From assembly GCF_003217255.1 (NCBI RefSeq), contig NZ_QJTE01000003.1, forward strand, positions 124,001 to 188,000: a stretch of DNA of 64,000 bases, given 5' to 3'. The position numbers and the translations under genes were made by a program. Positions within the stretch are counted from its first letter, which is position 1, and every line of letters begins with the position of its first letter. The stretch is from Pseudoroseicyclus aestuarii. GTDB taxonomy: Bacteria; Pseudomonadota; Alphaproteobacteria; Rhodobacterales; Rhodobacteraceae. The notes under the pieces were generated by a model, which did no database searches, was not told where the DNA came from, and was given only the letters and a program-made list of their open reading frames with translations. Below, piece after piece: positions 17,715 through 26,964 of the stretch.

Positions 17715-18344
17715 TCATTTTCCAACGGCTACCAGATAGGCGCGGCACATAGCTTTGAGCCCGGACTTCAGACCCGAGATCTCTTCCTGTCCAAGCCCGC
17801 GTTCGAAAGCATTGCGGACGGAGCCGTAGATGACGGTGGTCAGAAGCAGGTTCACCTCACCTGCATCCGGCGACCGAAAGTCAGAGGTCTGACAGAAAAT
17901 TTCCGTGGTCGCCTTGTCTACGCGCGCGGCGAAAGCATGGAGGAGCGCGTCAGTCTCCAATTCCGCAACCGAGCGATAGAGCGCTCGCGTCAACTCGGGA
18001 CGCTCAGTCTTGGCGGCCCAGTAGGTGTCGATCAGCGCCTCGGCCGCCTCTTCAAACGGACGCCCCTGCATGCGGGCGCAGGTGGCCTCCACCTGCTCGG
18101 CCAGCGTCGTCAGGAAGCGTTCGTTCAGCGCGTAGACGAGCGCCTGCTTGTTGGGGAAGTACTGGTACATCGTGCCGACCGAAACACCGGCCCGTTCGGC
18201 CACGCCTGTGGTCGTCAATCCGGCCATCCCCTGTGACAGCAAAACCTGAATCGTCGCCTCGAAGATCGCATCCACGGTGACGCGGGATCGCGACTGAGAC
18301 GGTGTTTTCCGGGGCTTCAGGGCCTTAGGCGGCTGCGGCGGCAT
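17715..18344 (-). CDS. TetR family transcriptional regulator
   Basis: 209-residue one-component repressor type. An N-terminal helix-turn-helix is seen in TTTGVAERAGVSVGTMYQYFPNK-type sequence (about residues 45-70), followed by a variable ligand-binding domain. It is divergent from an SDR gene; the 65-bp shared region contains an operator-like inverted repeat, so the likely role is repression of that SDR and possibly of itself. ATG 18344 is used; a TTG four codons upstream is the alternative. Base composition of this gene pair is less GC-rich than its neighbours, which together with flanking repeats and the nearby tRNA suggests acquisition by transfer. Confidence 0.88.
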   Translation of the reverse strand: MPPQPPKALKPRKTPSQSRSRVTVDAIFEATIQVLLSQGMAGLTTTGVAERAGVSVGTMYQYFPNKQALVYALNERFLTTLAEQVEATCARMQGRPFEEAAEALIDTYWAAKTERPELTRALYRSVAELETDALLHAFAARVDKATTEIFCQTSDFRSPDAGEVNLLLTTVIYGSVRNAFERGLGQEEISGLKSGLKAMCRAYLVAVGK

Positions 18345-18360
18345 ATGCGAATCCAATATC

Positions 18361-18380
18361 TGAATGATCCTTCATATAAT
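18361..18380 (+). promoter_or_regulatory. operator-like inverted repeat and TATAAT of the SDR/TetR pair
   Basis: TGAATGATCCTTCA (18361-18374) is an imperfect dyad with one mismatched pair, TGAA/TTCA around GATC. It abuts a perfect -10 TATAAT (18375-18380) reading toward the SDR. No good -35 is seen. A repressor bound here would block the promoter, fitting control by the divergent TetR protein. Confidence 0.5.
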
Positions 18381-18409
18381 CTGGATAACCGTAAAAGAAG
18401 GAAAGACTT

Positions 18410-19132
18410 ATGACACCGACACGCATTGCCCTCGTGACCGGCGCCAACAAGGGGATCGGTTTCGAAATTGCCCGCAAGCTCGCCGGGGCCGGCGTTCACG
18501 TCCTGATCGGCAGCCGCGACAGAGCGCGGGGCGACGCCGCCGCAGCCCTGCTGACCAATGAAGGGGTTGCCGCCGAAAGCCTTCATCTCGATCTCGACTC
18601 CGCCGAGGCCATCGCAGCCGCGGCGGCCACGATAGAGTCCCGCTTCGGCCGCCTGGACATCCTCGTCAACAACGCCGGCATCTTCGATTTCGGCGACGCG
18701 GCGCCCGGCAAGGCCTCGGTGGAGGCCGTGCGCCGGGTCATGGAGGTCAACTTCATCGGGACGCTCGCAGTGACGCAGGCCATGCTGCCTCTGCTGCGTG
18801 CCGCGCCCGGGGCGACAATCGTAAACCTCTCGAGCTCGATGGGCTCACTTGCGGAAAACGCGGACCCCGAGGCGCCCTACTACTCTCAGCGCTTCATCGG
18901 CTACAACGCGTCGAAGGCAGCGTTGAATATGCTGACGATCCAGCTGCATGAGGAGCTGCAGGCCGAAGGTATCAAGGTGAACTCGGTCAGCCCGGGCTTC
19001 GTCAAGACCGATCTTACGGGGGGCTACGGCGAGATGACACCGGAAGAAGGCGCAAGGTTGCCGGCCAAATACGCCCTGGAAGCTGAGGTCAGTGGCCGCT
19101 TCTTGGAGCCGGGTGGCCAAACGCCTTGGTAA
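18410..19132 (+). CDS. SDR family oxidoreductase under TetR control
   Basis: 240-residue classical SDR close to carbonyl reductase-like members. It has TGANKGIG, NNAG, a serine in NLSSSMG and YNASK. The GANKGIG start and the insertion before YNASK (ENADPEAPYYSQRF) resemble eukaryotic-type carbonyl reductases, which reduce quinones and aldehydes. Start ATG 18410 follows AAGGAAA. The divergent TetR gene and operator suggest induction by a toxic carbonyl or quinone, which is inference. It is followed by a hairpin and then by non-coding repeat DNA. Confidence 0.87.
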   Translation: MTPTRIALVTGANKGIGFEIARKLAGAGVHVLIGSRDRARGDAAAALLTNEGVAAESLHLDLDSAEAIAAAAATIESRFGRLDILVNNAGIFDFGDAAPGKASVEAVRRVMEVNFIGTLAVTQAMLPLLRAAPGATIVNLSSSMGSLAENADPEAPYYSQRFIGYNASKAALNMLTIQLHEELQAEGIKVNSVSPGFVKTDLTGGYGEMTPEEGARLPAKYALEAEVSGRFLEPGGQTPW

Positions 19133-19148
19133 ATGGCCGCAAAGTCCG

Positions 19149-19167
19149 CATGGGAGACCTTCCCATG
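19149..19167 (+). terminator. hairpin after the TetR-linked SDR gene
   Basis: CATGGGA and TCCCATG flank a 5-nt loop, 16 nt after the SDR stop. The stem is perfect but there is no T-run. Confidence 0.45.
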
Positions 19168-19200
19168 TCCTGCGTCCAAGGTCCGGTCTAGGTCGGAAAT

Positions 19201-19347
19201 GCTCGGCGGCTGGGTCGGGATTGCTCGCCACAGCACACTGTCACAACCCAGAAAACCGTAGCATCGAGTCGCTTTCGCTCGGCGTTCGCCACTCTGCCGC
19301 CGCTAAGGCAGAGCCTATAACCTCCCGATAGCCGAAGAAACCCGTCG
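19201..19347. repeat. 147-bp direct repeat, copy A
   Basis: Matches 19673-19819 (copy B) at a constant offset of 472 nt with no indel. I count 24 mismatches in 147 positions, about 84 percent identity; the right half is nearly identical. It contains the potential hairpins CTCTGCC/GGCAGAG and GGCGTTCGCC. Homology beyond the right end (19349-19384) is shared with 17665-17700 but not with copy B. Looks like a dispersed intergenic element rather than a gene. Confidence 0.85.
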
Positions 19348-19418
19348 TTCGTGCGCCTTGCGGCGAAGGTCGGAAGCGAACCCATTGCGAACCTTCCTAG
19401 CCGAGATATCTTTCCCTC

Positions 19419-19604
19419 ATGATCGATCGCACTGGGAATAACGCATGGCTGAGAGGGTTCGTCGAGCGGGCCATCCATGCCTGGAAGTTCATCCTGCGGT
19501 GCCATAGGGAATCTTACGGAAAACTCGGGGATGTGAGGACCTGGCTGATAAGCCTCGCGGTGTCGGCAGGGTTCCTTCTTATCGCATTCCTGATTACCCA
19601 CTGA
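19419..19604 (+). CDS. small hypothetical membrane protein between direct repeats
   Basis: Possible 61-residue protein with a charged N-terminus and a single hydrophobic helix at residues 40-60 (RTWLISLAVSAGFLLIAFLITH region). No Shine-Dalgarno sequence is visible before the ATG and no family is recognised. It is enclosed by the two 147-bp repeats, so it may be cargo of a duplicated or mobile intergenic unit, or not a gene at all. Confidence 0.35.
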   Translation: MIDRTGNNAWLRGFVERAIHAWKFILRCHRESYGKLGDVRTWLISLAVSAGFLLIAFLITH

Positions 19605-19672
19605 ACGACCGCTTCGTCACTCGTGGTGGACCTTCGCCTGATCTGCGCGCAAGCTCCGTTCGGTGTCGAACT

Positions 19673-19819
19673 GCTCGGCAGTTGGGTCGGGATCGCGTGC
19701 CGCGGCAACCCCTCACAACCCGTAAAACTGTAGCTTCAAGTTTCTTTCGCTCGGCGTTCGCCACTCTGCCGTCGCTGAGGCAGAGCCGCTAGCCTCCCGA
19801 TAGCCGAAGAAGCCCGTCG
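19673..19819. repeat. 147-bp direct repeat, copy B
   Basis: Second copy of the element at 19201-19347. The hairpin CTCTGCC/GGCAGAG is kept although its loop differs, which hints at selection for the structure. It ends just before an 18-bp palindrome and the lysis cassette. Confidence 0.85.
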
Positions 19820-19822
19820 CCC

Positions 19823-19840
19823 CGCGCAACGCGTTGCGCG
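19823..19840. repeat. 18-bp perfect palindrome upstream of the lysis cassette
   Basis: CGCGCAACGCGTTGCGCG is fully self-complementary. It begins 3 nt after repeat copy B and lies about 90 nt before the endolysin start. It may be an operator or simply a hairpin end of the repeat element. Confidence 0.6.
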
Positions 19841-19929
19841 CCAAAGGCTTGCCGCGCACGGCGCTCTTACGCCTTCGCCACGGCCCACTGGCATCATCCG
19901 CCGGCCCGATTTCGGCGAAGGAGGCCTTG

Positions 19930-20709
19930 ATGACCACCCGTTTCGACCGTGCGCTGCCGCTCGTCCTCGCGCATGAGGGCGGCTATGCCAATGACCCCGC
20001 CGATCCCGGCGGCGCGACGATGCGCGGCGTGACGCAGGCCACCTACGACGCCTGGCGGCGGCTTCAGGGGCAGGCACCGCGCGACGTGCGCGCCCTGACG
20101 GGGGCAGAGCTGCGCGCCATCTATCGCCGGCAGTACTGGGACGCGGTGCAGGCGGATGTGCTGCCGCCGGGGCTGGGCTATGCCCTCTTCGACGCGGCAG
20201 TGAACAGCGGGCCGGCGCGGGCCGCGCGCTGGCTGCAGCAGGCCGCAGGCATGCCCGCGCAGGAGGTCGATGGCGTCGTCGGCGCGCGGACCCTCGCCGC
20301 CGTGGCCACGCATCCTCCGGCGCGTCTGGTCGAGGCTCTCTGCGACCGCCGCCTCGCCTTCCTGCGCCGGCTGCGGCACTGGCCGCGCTTCGGCCGGGGC
20401 TGGTCGCGCCGCGTCGCCGAGGTGCGGGCCCAGGCGCTGATCTGGGCGCAGGACGAGGCGGCGCCGGCCTCGCCCCCTGCCTCCGAGATTGCGCCCGCCG
20501 GCCGGCACGGCGGCGGGAAGGAAAGGCTGGACGCCACGCTGCGCGATGCGGCCCGCGATCCGACGGTTCTGACCGGCGCGGGCGGCGTCCTTGGCGGCGT
20601 GGCGGCGATGGCGCAGGGCGACGGGCCGATGCAATACGCGCTGGCGGCGGTGCTGGTGCTGGCCGCGCTGGGCGCCTTCGTCCTGCTGCTGCGCCGCACC
20701 CGGCCATGA
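19930..20709 (+). CDS. GH108 family endolysin (N-acetylmuramidase) with C-terminal membrane segments
   Basis: 259-residue phage-type lysozyme. The N-terminal GH108 domain has the catalytic glutamate at position 16 in HEGGYANDPADPGG and the GVTQATYDAW block. The second domain (LGYALFDAAVNSGPARAARWLQQAAG) is the usual peptidoglycan-binding partner. After an Ala/Pro linker come two hydrophobic stretches (about 212-228 and 234-255) ending in RR, so the enzyme seems membrane-tethered or fused to a holin-like tail. Ribosome site AAGGAGG precedes ATG 19930. It overlaps the next gene by 4 nt. No phage structural genes are near; relatives act in release of Rhodobacter gene transfer agents, so a GTA or prophage-remnant lysis role is plausible. 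Confidence 0.9.
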   Translation: MTTRFDRALPLVLAHEGGYANDPADPGGATMRGVTQATYDAWRRLQGQAPRDVRALTGAELRAIYRRQYWDAVQADVLPPGLGYALFDAAVNSGPARAARWLQQAAGMPAQEVDGVVGARTLAAVATHPPARLVEALCDRRLAFLRRLRHWPRFGRGWSRRVAEVRAQALIWAQDEAAPASPPASEIAPAGRHGGGKERLDATLRDAARDPTVLTGAGGVLGGVAAMAQGDGPMQYALAAVLVLAALGAFVLLLRRTRP

Positions 20710-20924
20710 GGGGGACGCTGCTTGCCGCCGCCGTCCTCGCGGCCCTCTGGGCCGCCAGCCTCGGCGGCGCCTACCACAAGGGCCGCAGCGACGCCGCCGC
20801 AAGGGCCGAGGCGCGCGCCGCGCAGGGCTACCGCGACACCCGCGAAAGGATCGACGATGCGCTGGACATGGCTCCTGCTGACGATGACGATCTGCGCCGC
20901 CGGCTGCGCGCGCTTGCCCGCTGA
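20706..20924 (+). CDS. inner-membrane spanin-like (Rz-type) small protein
   Basis: 72 residues: an N-terminal transmembrane helix (about 4-22) followed by a charged, probably helical periplasmic segment rich in Ala/Arg/Asp. This is the layout of a phage inner-membrane spanin. It begins inside the endolysin stop (ATGA), so it is translationally coupled. The next gene, a putative lipoprotein, starts inside this one in another frame, the Rz/Rz1 nesting. No sequence motif proves the function; the call rests on layout and position. Confidence 0.65.
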   Translation: MRGTLLAAAVLAALWAASLGGAYHKGRSDAAARAEARAAQGYRDTRERIDDALDMAPADDDDLRRRLRALAR

Positions 20925-21063
20925 CAGCGGGCCTGCGCTCTGCGCCGGGACCGAGGGCGCGCGGCGTGATCATGCCGCTGCGCTCTTGCACGATGGCGGG
21001 CCTTCCAGCCAGCGCAGCGGGCTGCGCCTGCTCGAGGCGCTGGAGGCCGGCTGCGACGGCTAG
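20857..21063 (+). CDS. small lipoprotein, outer spanin-like (Rz1-type), overlapping the upstream gene
   Basis: 68 residues starting MRWTWLLLTMTICAAGCARLP, a lipoprotein-like signal with Cys17 as the probable lipidation site (the -3 position is Ala, so the lipobox is weak). The mature part is about 50 residues and has two further cysteines. The start at 20857 is preceded by AAAGGA at 6 nt and lies 68 nt inside the upstream gene in a different frame. With the endolysin and the preceding small membrane protein it makes a complete-looking lysis cassette. The open frame could also be accidental, but its ribosome site and signal argue against that. Confidence 0.6.
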   Translation: MRWTWLLLTMTICAAGCARLPADSGPALCAGTEGARRDHAAALLHDGGPSSQRSGLRLLEALEAGCDG

Positions 21064-21128
21064 GGCTTTCCGGGCGGCGGCATCGGCCTAGGCTTCCTGC
21101 CCAACGAAAAGCAAGAGGACACGAGCCA

Positions 21129-21950
21129 ATGACCGAACCGACCCTGAAATTCCATGACGGCCATGCCATCCCGCACTTCGGCATCGGCGTCTGGCAGGTG
21201 CCCGGCGATGAGACTGCTGGCATCGTCGAAGCCGCCATCAAGCAGGGCACCCGCCTGATCGACGGGGCCAAGATCTACGGCAACGAGACCGAAATGGGCG
21301 AGGGCATCCGCCGCGGCGGCGTCGCCCGCGACGAGCTTTTCGTCACCTCGAAGCTCTGGAACGACGACCAGGGCTACGACAGCACGCTCAAGGCCTTCGA
21401 CGGCACGATGGAGCGGCTGGGCCTCGACGTGCTGGATCTTTACCTGATCCACTGGCCCTGCCCGGACCGCGACGCCTATGTCGATACCTGGAAGGCGATG
21501 ATCGAGCTGAAGAAATCCGGACGCGTCCGCTCCATCGGCGTGTCGAACTTCACCGCCGACCATATCGACCGCGTGGTCTCCGAGACCGGCGAGGTGCCGG
21601 TGCTGAACCAGATCGAGCTGCATCCGCAGCTGCAGCAGGCCGAGATGCGCCGGGCACACGAGGGCCGCGAGATCGTCACGCAAAGCTACTCTCCGCTCGG
21701 CGGCGGCACGCTCTTCGACGCGCCCACTGTCATGCAGATCGCCGAAAAGCATGGCAAGACGCCGGCGCAGGTGCTGCTGCGCTGGAACATGCAGCTGGGC
21801 AACGGCGTCATCACCCGCTCGACCAAGCCCGAGCGGCTGGAGCAGGCGCGCGAGGTTCTGGCCTTCACCCTGCCGGAAGAGGACATGGAGGCGCTGGCCG
21901 GCCTCGACGCCGATGCGCGGCAAGGCGCCCATCCCAGCGAGATGAACTGA
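21129..21950 (+). CDS. aldo/keto reductase
   Basis: NADPH-dependent carbonyl reductase of the AKR superfamily, 273 residues, closest in form to 2,5-diketo-gluconate/methylglyoxal reductases (DkgA/B type). Catalytic residues are visible: Asp and Tyr in [11 protein letters not shown], Lys in VTSKLWN, His in LIHWP. The NADPH-binding segment [12 protein letters not shown] follows. The usual Ala-Ala before IYG is Ala-Lys here. It precedes katE on the same strand but is separated by a hairpin and a stress promoter. Detoxification of reactive aldehydes is likely but not proven. Confidence 0.9.
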   Translation: MTEPTLKFHDGHAIPHFGIGVWQVPGDETAGIVEAAIKQGTRLIDGAKIYGNETEMGEGIRRGGVARDELFVTSKLWNDDQGYDSTLKAFDGTMERLGLDVLDLYLIHWPCPDRDAYVDTWKAMIELKKSGRVRSIGVSNFTADHIDRVVSETGEVPVLNQIELHPQLQQAEMRRAHEGREIVTQSYSPLGGGTLFDAPTVMQIAEKHGKTPAQVLLRWNMQLGNGVITRSTKPERLEQAREVLAFTLPEEDMEALAGLDADARQGAHPSEMN

Positions 21951-21970
21951 CGCTAGCGTACCAACGCCGC

Positions 21971-21993
21971 GTTCCCCGGCCCGGCAGGGGAAC
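21971..21993. terminator. inverted repeat between the aldo/keto reductase gene and katE
   Basis: GTTCCCC pairs with GGGGAAC across 9 nt. The right arm is also the GGAAC -35 element of the katE promoter, so the dyad may serve both as terminator stem and promoter element. No T-run follows. Confidence 0.4.
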
Positions 21994-22014
21994 AGGGAAA
22001 CGGGGGGGCGGGTT
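21989..22014 (+). promoter_or_regulatory. EcfG-type promoter of katE
   Basis: GGAAC (21989-21993), 17-nt spacer, GGTT (22011-22014), 51 nt before the katE ATG. One base differs from the CGTT consensus. Confidence 0.6.
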
Positions 22015-22065
22015 CTTCACGCAGGAAGGGCCCAGCCCCCCTTTTCCTTACAGGCAGGTAGCGAC

Positions 22066-24120
<2,055 letters not shown>

Positions 24121-24143
24121 CCGGACAGGTCCACCACCAAAAC

Positions 24144-24173
24144 AAGGGGCGCGCCCATCCGGCCGCGCCCCTT
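24144..24173 (+). terminator. terminator of katE
   Basis: AAGGGGCGCG and CGCGCCCCTT form a perfect 10-bp stem 24 nt after the stop, followed by a short T-rich stretch (CATGTTT). Confidence 0.75.
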
Positions 24174-24183
24174 CATGTTTCTG

Positions 24184-24220
24184 CAAATACTCCGGGGGGT
24201 GCGGGGGGCTGGCCCCCCGC
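24184..24220. repeat. CAAATACTCC GC-rich intergenic element
   Basis: CAAATACTCC is followed by G-runs and a stem GCGGGGGG/CCCCCCGC (24201-24220). Elements beginning CAAATACTCC and ending in a GC hairpin recur after genes in many Rhodobacteraceae genomes as I recall; only this copy is in the window. It may terminate the convergent SDR gene. Confidence 0.5.
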
Positions 24221-24242
24221 CTCGCCTGCCGCCCGCGCGGCC

Positions 24243-25037
24243 CTAGATGTTCATCGCCCCGACGGAGCCGCCGTCCACCCGGTAGGCCGAGCCCACGGTA
24301 AAGCTGGCGAGATCCGAGCAGAGCAGCGCGATCACCGGCGCGACCTCCTCGACCTTGCCGCGGCGGCCCTGCTTCATGAAGGGACGCTCTTCCTTGAGGA
24401 AACTCTGGATCGTCTCCTCCTTGGACTCGCCGCTCTTCTCGGCGCGCTTCTCCATCATGCCGTCGGTCATCGGGCTCTCGATGAAGGCCGGGGAGACGGC
24501 GTTGATCAGCACGCCCTTGGCCGAATAGGGCATCGAGACGCCCTTGACGAAGTTCAGCAGCGCCGCCTTGGCGACGTTGTAGACCATCTCGTCGGGGTAG
24601 GGCTGCACCGCGTTCTCCGAGGTGACGAAGACGCAGCGTCCCCAGCCCTTGTCGACCATCTGCGGCACCAGAACGCGGCTCAGGCGCACGGCGGACATGA
24701 AGTCGATGGTCCAGGCCTCTTCCCAGTCCTCGTCCTTCATCTCCAGCGGGTCGCCCTTGGCGCCGGTGATGCCGGTGGTGTGCACGAGGATATCGGTGCC
24801 CCCGAGGGCCTTCATCCGCTCCGCCAGCCGGTCGAACTCCGCCGGCTTGGTCAGGTCGGCGGCGATCAGCGCCTCGACCCCGCCCAGCTCCTCGGCGGCC
24901 TTGTCCAGCGCCTCCTGATCCATGTCGCTCAGCACGATCGTCGCGCCTTCCGCCTTGAGCAGCTTGGCCGTCTCGAGGCCCATGCCGCCGGTGCCGCCGG
25001 TGATCAGCGCGCGCTTGCCCTTGATGCCCAGATCCAT
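24243..25037 (-). CDS. SDR family oxidoreductase, stress-associated
   Basis: 264-residue SDR with the cofactor loop TGGTGGMG (Met in place of Ile), a modified HTTGI where NNAG is usual, serine in VFVTSENA and YNVAK. The long loop with repeated charged residues before QGRRGKVEEVAP is typical of the substrate lid in 3-oxoacyl-ACP reductase-like members. Start ATG 25037 follows AAGGAG at 7 nt. A stress-type promoter lies at 25090-25114, back to back with the treZ promoter and opposite katE. The substrate is unknown; gene setting suggests a role in stationary phase or oxidative stress. Confidence 0.87.
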   Translation of the reverse strand: MDLGIKGKRALITGGTGGMGLETAKLLKAEGATIVLSDMDQEALDKAAEELGGVEALIAADLTKPAEFDRLAERMKALGGTDILVHTTGITGAKGDPLEMKDEDWEEAWTIDFMSAVRLSRVLVPQMVDKGWGRCVFVTSENAVQPYPDEMVYNVAKAALLNFVKGVSMPYSAKGVLINAVSPAFIESPMTDGMMEKRAEKSGESKEETIQSFLKEERPFMKQGRRGKVEEVAPVIALLCSDLASFTVGSAYRVDGGSVGAMNI

Positions 25038-25089
25038 GCGTTCTCTCCTTCGAGGAAATCGTCGGGCTCCTTGCCCGTCTCGCGGGACG

Positions 25090-25114
25090 AACCCCCAGCC
25101 TCCGCCGCCGTTCC
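25090..25114 (-). promoter_or_regulatory. EcfG-type promoter of the SDR gene next to katE
   Basis: On the minus strand GGAAC (25114-25110), 16-nt spacer, GGTT (25093-25090), 52 nt before the ATG at 25037. Confidence 0.55.
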
Positions 25115-25156
25115 CCGCGGCATCGCCCGGAAATTGCATTGGTGCGATTGCGCGCT

Positions 25157-25182
25157 GGAACCACCCGGCCCGGCCTGTGGTT
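25157..25182 (+). promoter_or_regulatory. EcfG-type promoter of treZ-treY
   Basis: GGAAC (25157-25161), 17-nt spacer, GGTT (25179-25182), 27 nt before the treZ ATG. It is divergent from the SDR promoter 43 nt away. Confidence 0.6.
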
Positions 25183-25209
25183 TTGGCATTATGGGGCAAA
25201 GGGTCATTC

Positions 25210-26964
25210 ATGGTTAACGAGACGACTGGCGGGTCTCCCGCCGCGCGGCGCATCGGCAGTCGCTGGGGTGCGCATCCGGGCGACGACGGCGCATGGGATT
25301 TCGGCCTCTGGGCACCGGGGCAAGATAGCGTCGCCCTCGATCTGGATGGTGCCCGGCACGAGATGACCAAGGGCGACGACGGCTTCTGGCGCGCGTCGGT
25401 CACCGCGAAAGCCGGCCAAAGCTACAAATTCGCCATCGGCGGGCAAAGCTATCCCGACCCGGCCTCGCGCCGGCAGGATGGCGACGTGCATGCGCCCTCG
25501 GTCCTCGTCGATGCCGCGCCGCGCGCGGGCCGCGACAGCTGGGCCGGCCGGCCTTGGGCCGAAACGGTGGTCTACGAGCTGCACCTGGGCACCTTCACGC
25601 CCGAGGGCACCTTCAAGGCCGCCGCCGCGCGCATGGCGGATCTGGCCGAGACCGGGATCACCGCGGTCGAGATCATGCCGATCGCCCAGTGGCGGGGGAA
25701 CCGCGGCTGGGGCTACGACGGCGTGCTGAACTACGCGCCGCACCCCGCCTATGGCACCCCGGACGAGCTGCACGACCTTGTCGAGGCCGCCCATGCCGCC
25801 GGGATCAGCGTCTTTCTCGACGTCGTCTACAACCACTTCGGCCCAGACGGCGCCTATATCCACGCCATCGCGCCGGAGTTCTTCGACGAAGGCCGGATGA
25901 CCCCCTGGGGCGCCGCCATCGCCTTCGACAAGCCGGCGGTGCGCGACTTCTTCATGGACAGCGCGCTCTACTGGCTGGTCGAGTTCAACATCGACGGGCT
26001 GCGCTTCGACGCCATCCACCAGATCCAGGACACAGTGCAGCCCACCTTCATCGTCGAGCTGGCGCAGCGCGTGCGCGAGGCCGGCCTGCCGCGCCCGATC
26101 CACCTGATCACCGAGGACGAGCGCAACATCGTCGGCTACTTCGAGAACGGCGTGATCGACGGCACCTGGAACGACGACTGGCACCATTCGGTCCACGTCT
26201 CGCTGACCGGCGAGAGCAACGACTATTACAGCGACTACGCCCACGACCCGGTGGGCGATCTGGTCACCTGCATGGCCGAAGGGCAGGTCTGGCAGGGCAA
26301 GCCGCGGCCCGGCACCGACCACCTGCGGGGCGAGCCCTCGGGCCATCTGCCCTGGACCTGCTTTGTCAACGCCAACCAGAACCACGACCAGGTCGGCAAT
26401 CGCCTCATGGGCGAGCGTCTGATCACCCTCGCCGGGGAGGATCGGGCCAAGACCGTGCATGCGCTGCTGCTCTGCCTGCCCTTCATCCCCATGCTCTTCA
26501 TGGGCGAAGAGGTCGGCGAAGAGGCGCCCTTCATGTTCTTCTGCGACCACGACGGAGAGCTGGCGCGGATGACGCGCGAGGGGCGGATGAAGGAATTCGG
26601 CTTCCCCCCGGGCTCCGAGGACAAGATGCCCGATCCCAATGCCGCCGAGACGATGGAGGCCTGCCGCCCCTTCAAGGGCGATCCCGCGCGGCAGGACCGC
26701 TGGCGCGCGATGACGCGGCAGCTTCTGGCCCTGCGCCGCGAGAAGGTCGTGCCGCTGATCGCCTCGGGCCGCGCGGGCGCGGCGCAGGTGACGCGCACCT
26801 CCGACAGGTCCGTCCATGCGATCTGGCCCTTCGAGGCCGGACAGATCGAATGCTGGCTGAACATCGGCACCACGCCCGATCAGGCTCCCGATGTATCGGG
26901 CGCCGATCACGTGGTGCATGACATCGCCAGCGACCCCTTTGCTTTTGCCGTGAAGTATTCCTGA
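25210..26964 (+). CDS. treZ: malto-oligosyltrehalose trehalohydrolase
   Basis: Releases trehalose from maltooligosyl-trehalose made by TreY; GH13 family, 584 residues. An N-terminal CBM48-like domain precedes the barrel. Conserved blocks: DVVYNHFGPDG, the nucleophile Asp in GLRFDAIH, the acid Glu in ITEDERN and NQNHDQVGNR. Start ATG 25210 follows AAAGGG at 6 nt. The stop overlaps the treY start by 1 nt (TGATG). With treY and glgX downstream it makes a complete glycogen-to-trehalose route. The promoter at 25157 suggests general-stress induction, in line with trehalose as an osmoprotectant. Confidence 0.95.
   Translation: MVNETTGGSPAARRIGSRWGAHPGDDGAWDFGLWAPGQDSVALDLDGARHEMTKGDDGFWRASVTAKAGQSYKFAIGGQSYPDPASRRQDGDVHAPSVLVDAAPRAGRDSWAGRPWAETVVYELHLGTFTPEGTFKAAAARMADLAETGITAVEIMPIAQWRGNRGWGYDGVLNYAPHPAYGTPDELHDLVEAAHAAGISVFLDVVYNHFGPDGAYIHAIAPEFFDEGRMTPWGAAIAFDKPAVRDFFMDSALYWLVEFNIDGLRFDAIHQIQDTVQPTFIVELAQRVREAGLPRPIHLITEDERNIVGYFENGVIDGTWNDDWHHSVHVSLTGESNDYYSDYAHDPVGDLVTCMAEGQVWQGKPRPGTDHLRGEPSGHLPWTCFVNANQNHDQVGNRLMGERLITLAGEDRAKTVHALLLCLPFIPMLFMGEEVGEEAPFMFFCDHDGELARMTREGRMKEFGFPPGSEDKMPDPNAAETMEACRPFKGDPARQDRWRAMTRQLLALRREKVVPLIASGRAGAAQVTRTSDRSVHAIWPFEAGQIECWLNIGTTPDQAPDVSGADHVVHDIASDPFAFAVKYS

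Noticed and set aside
17503-21063. tRNA-Arg as attachment site of an island
   Set aside because: No second copy of the tRNA 3' end and no integrase were found in the window, so only proximity supports it.
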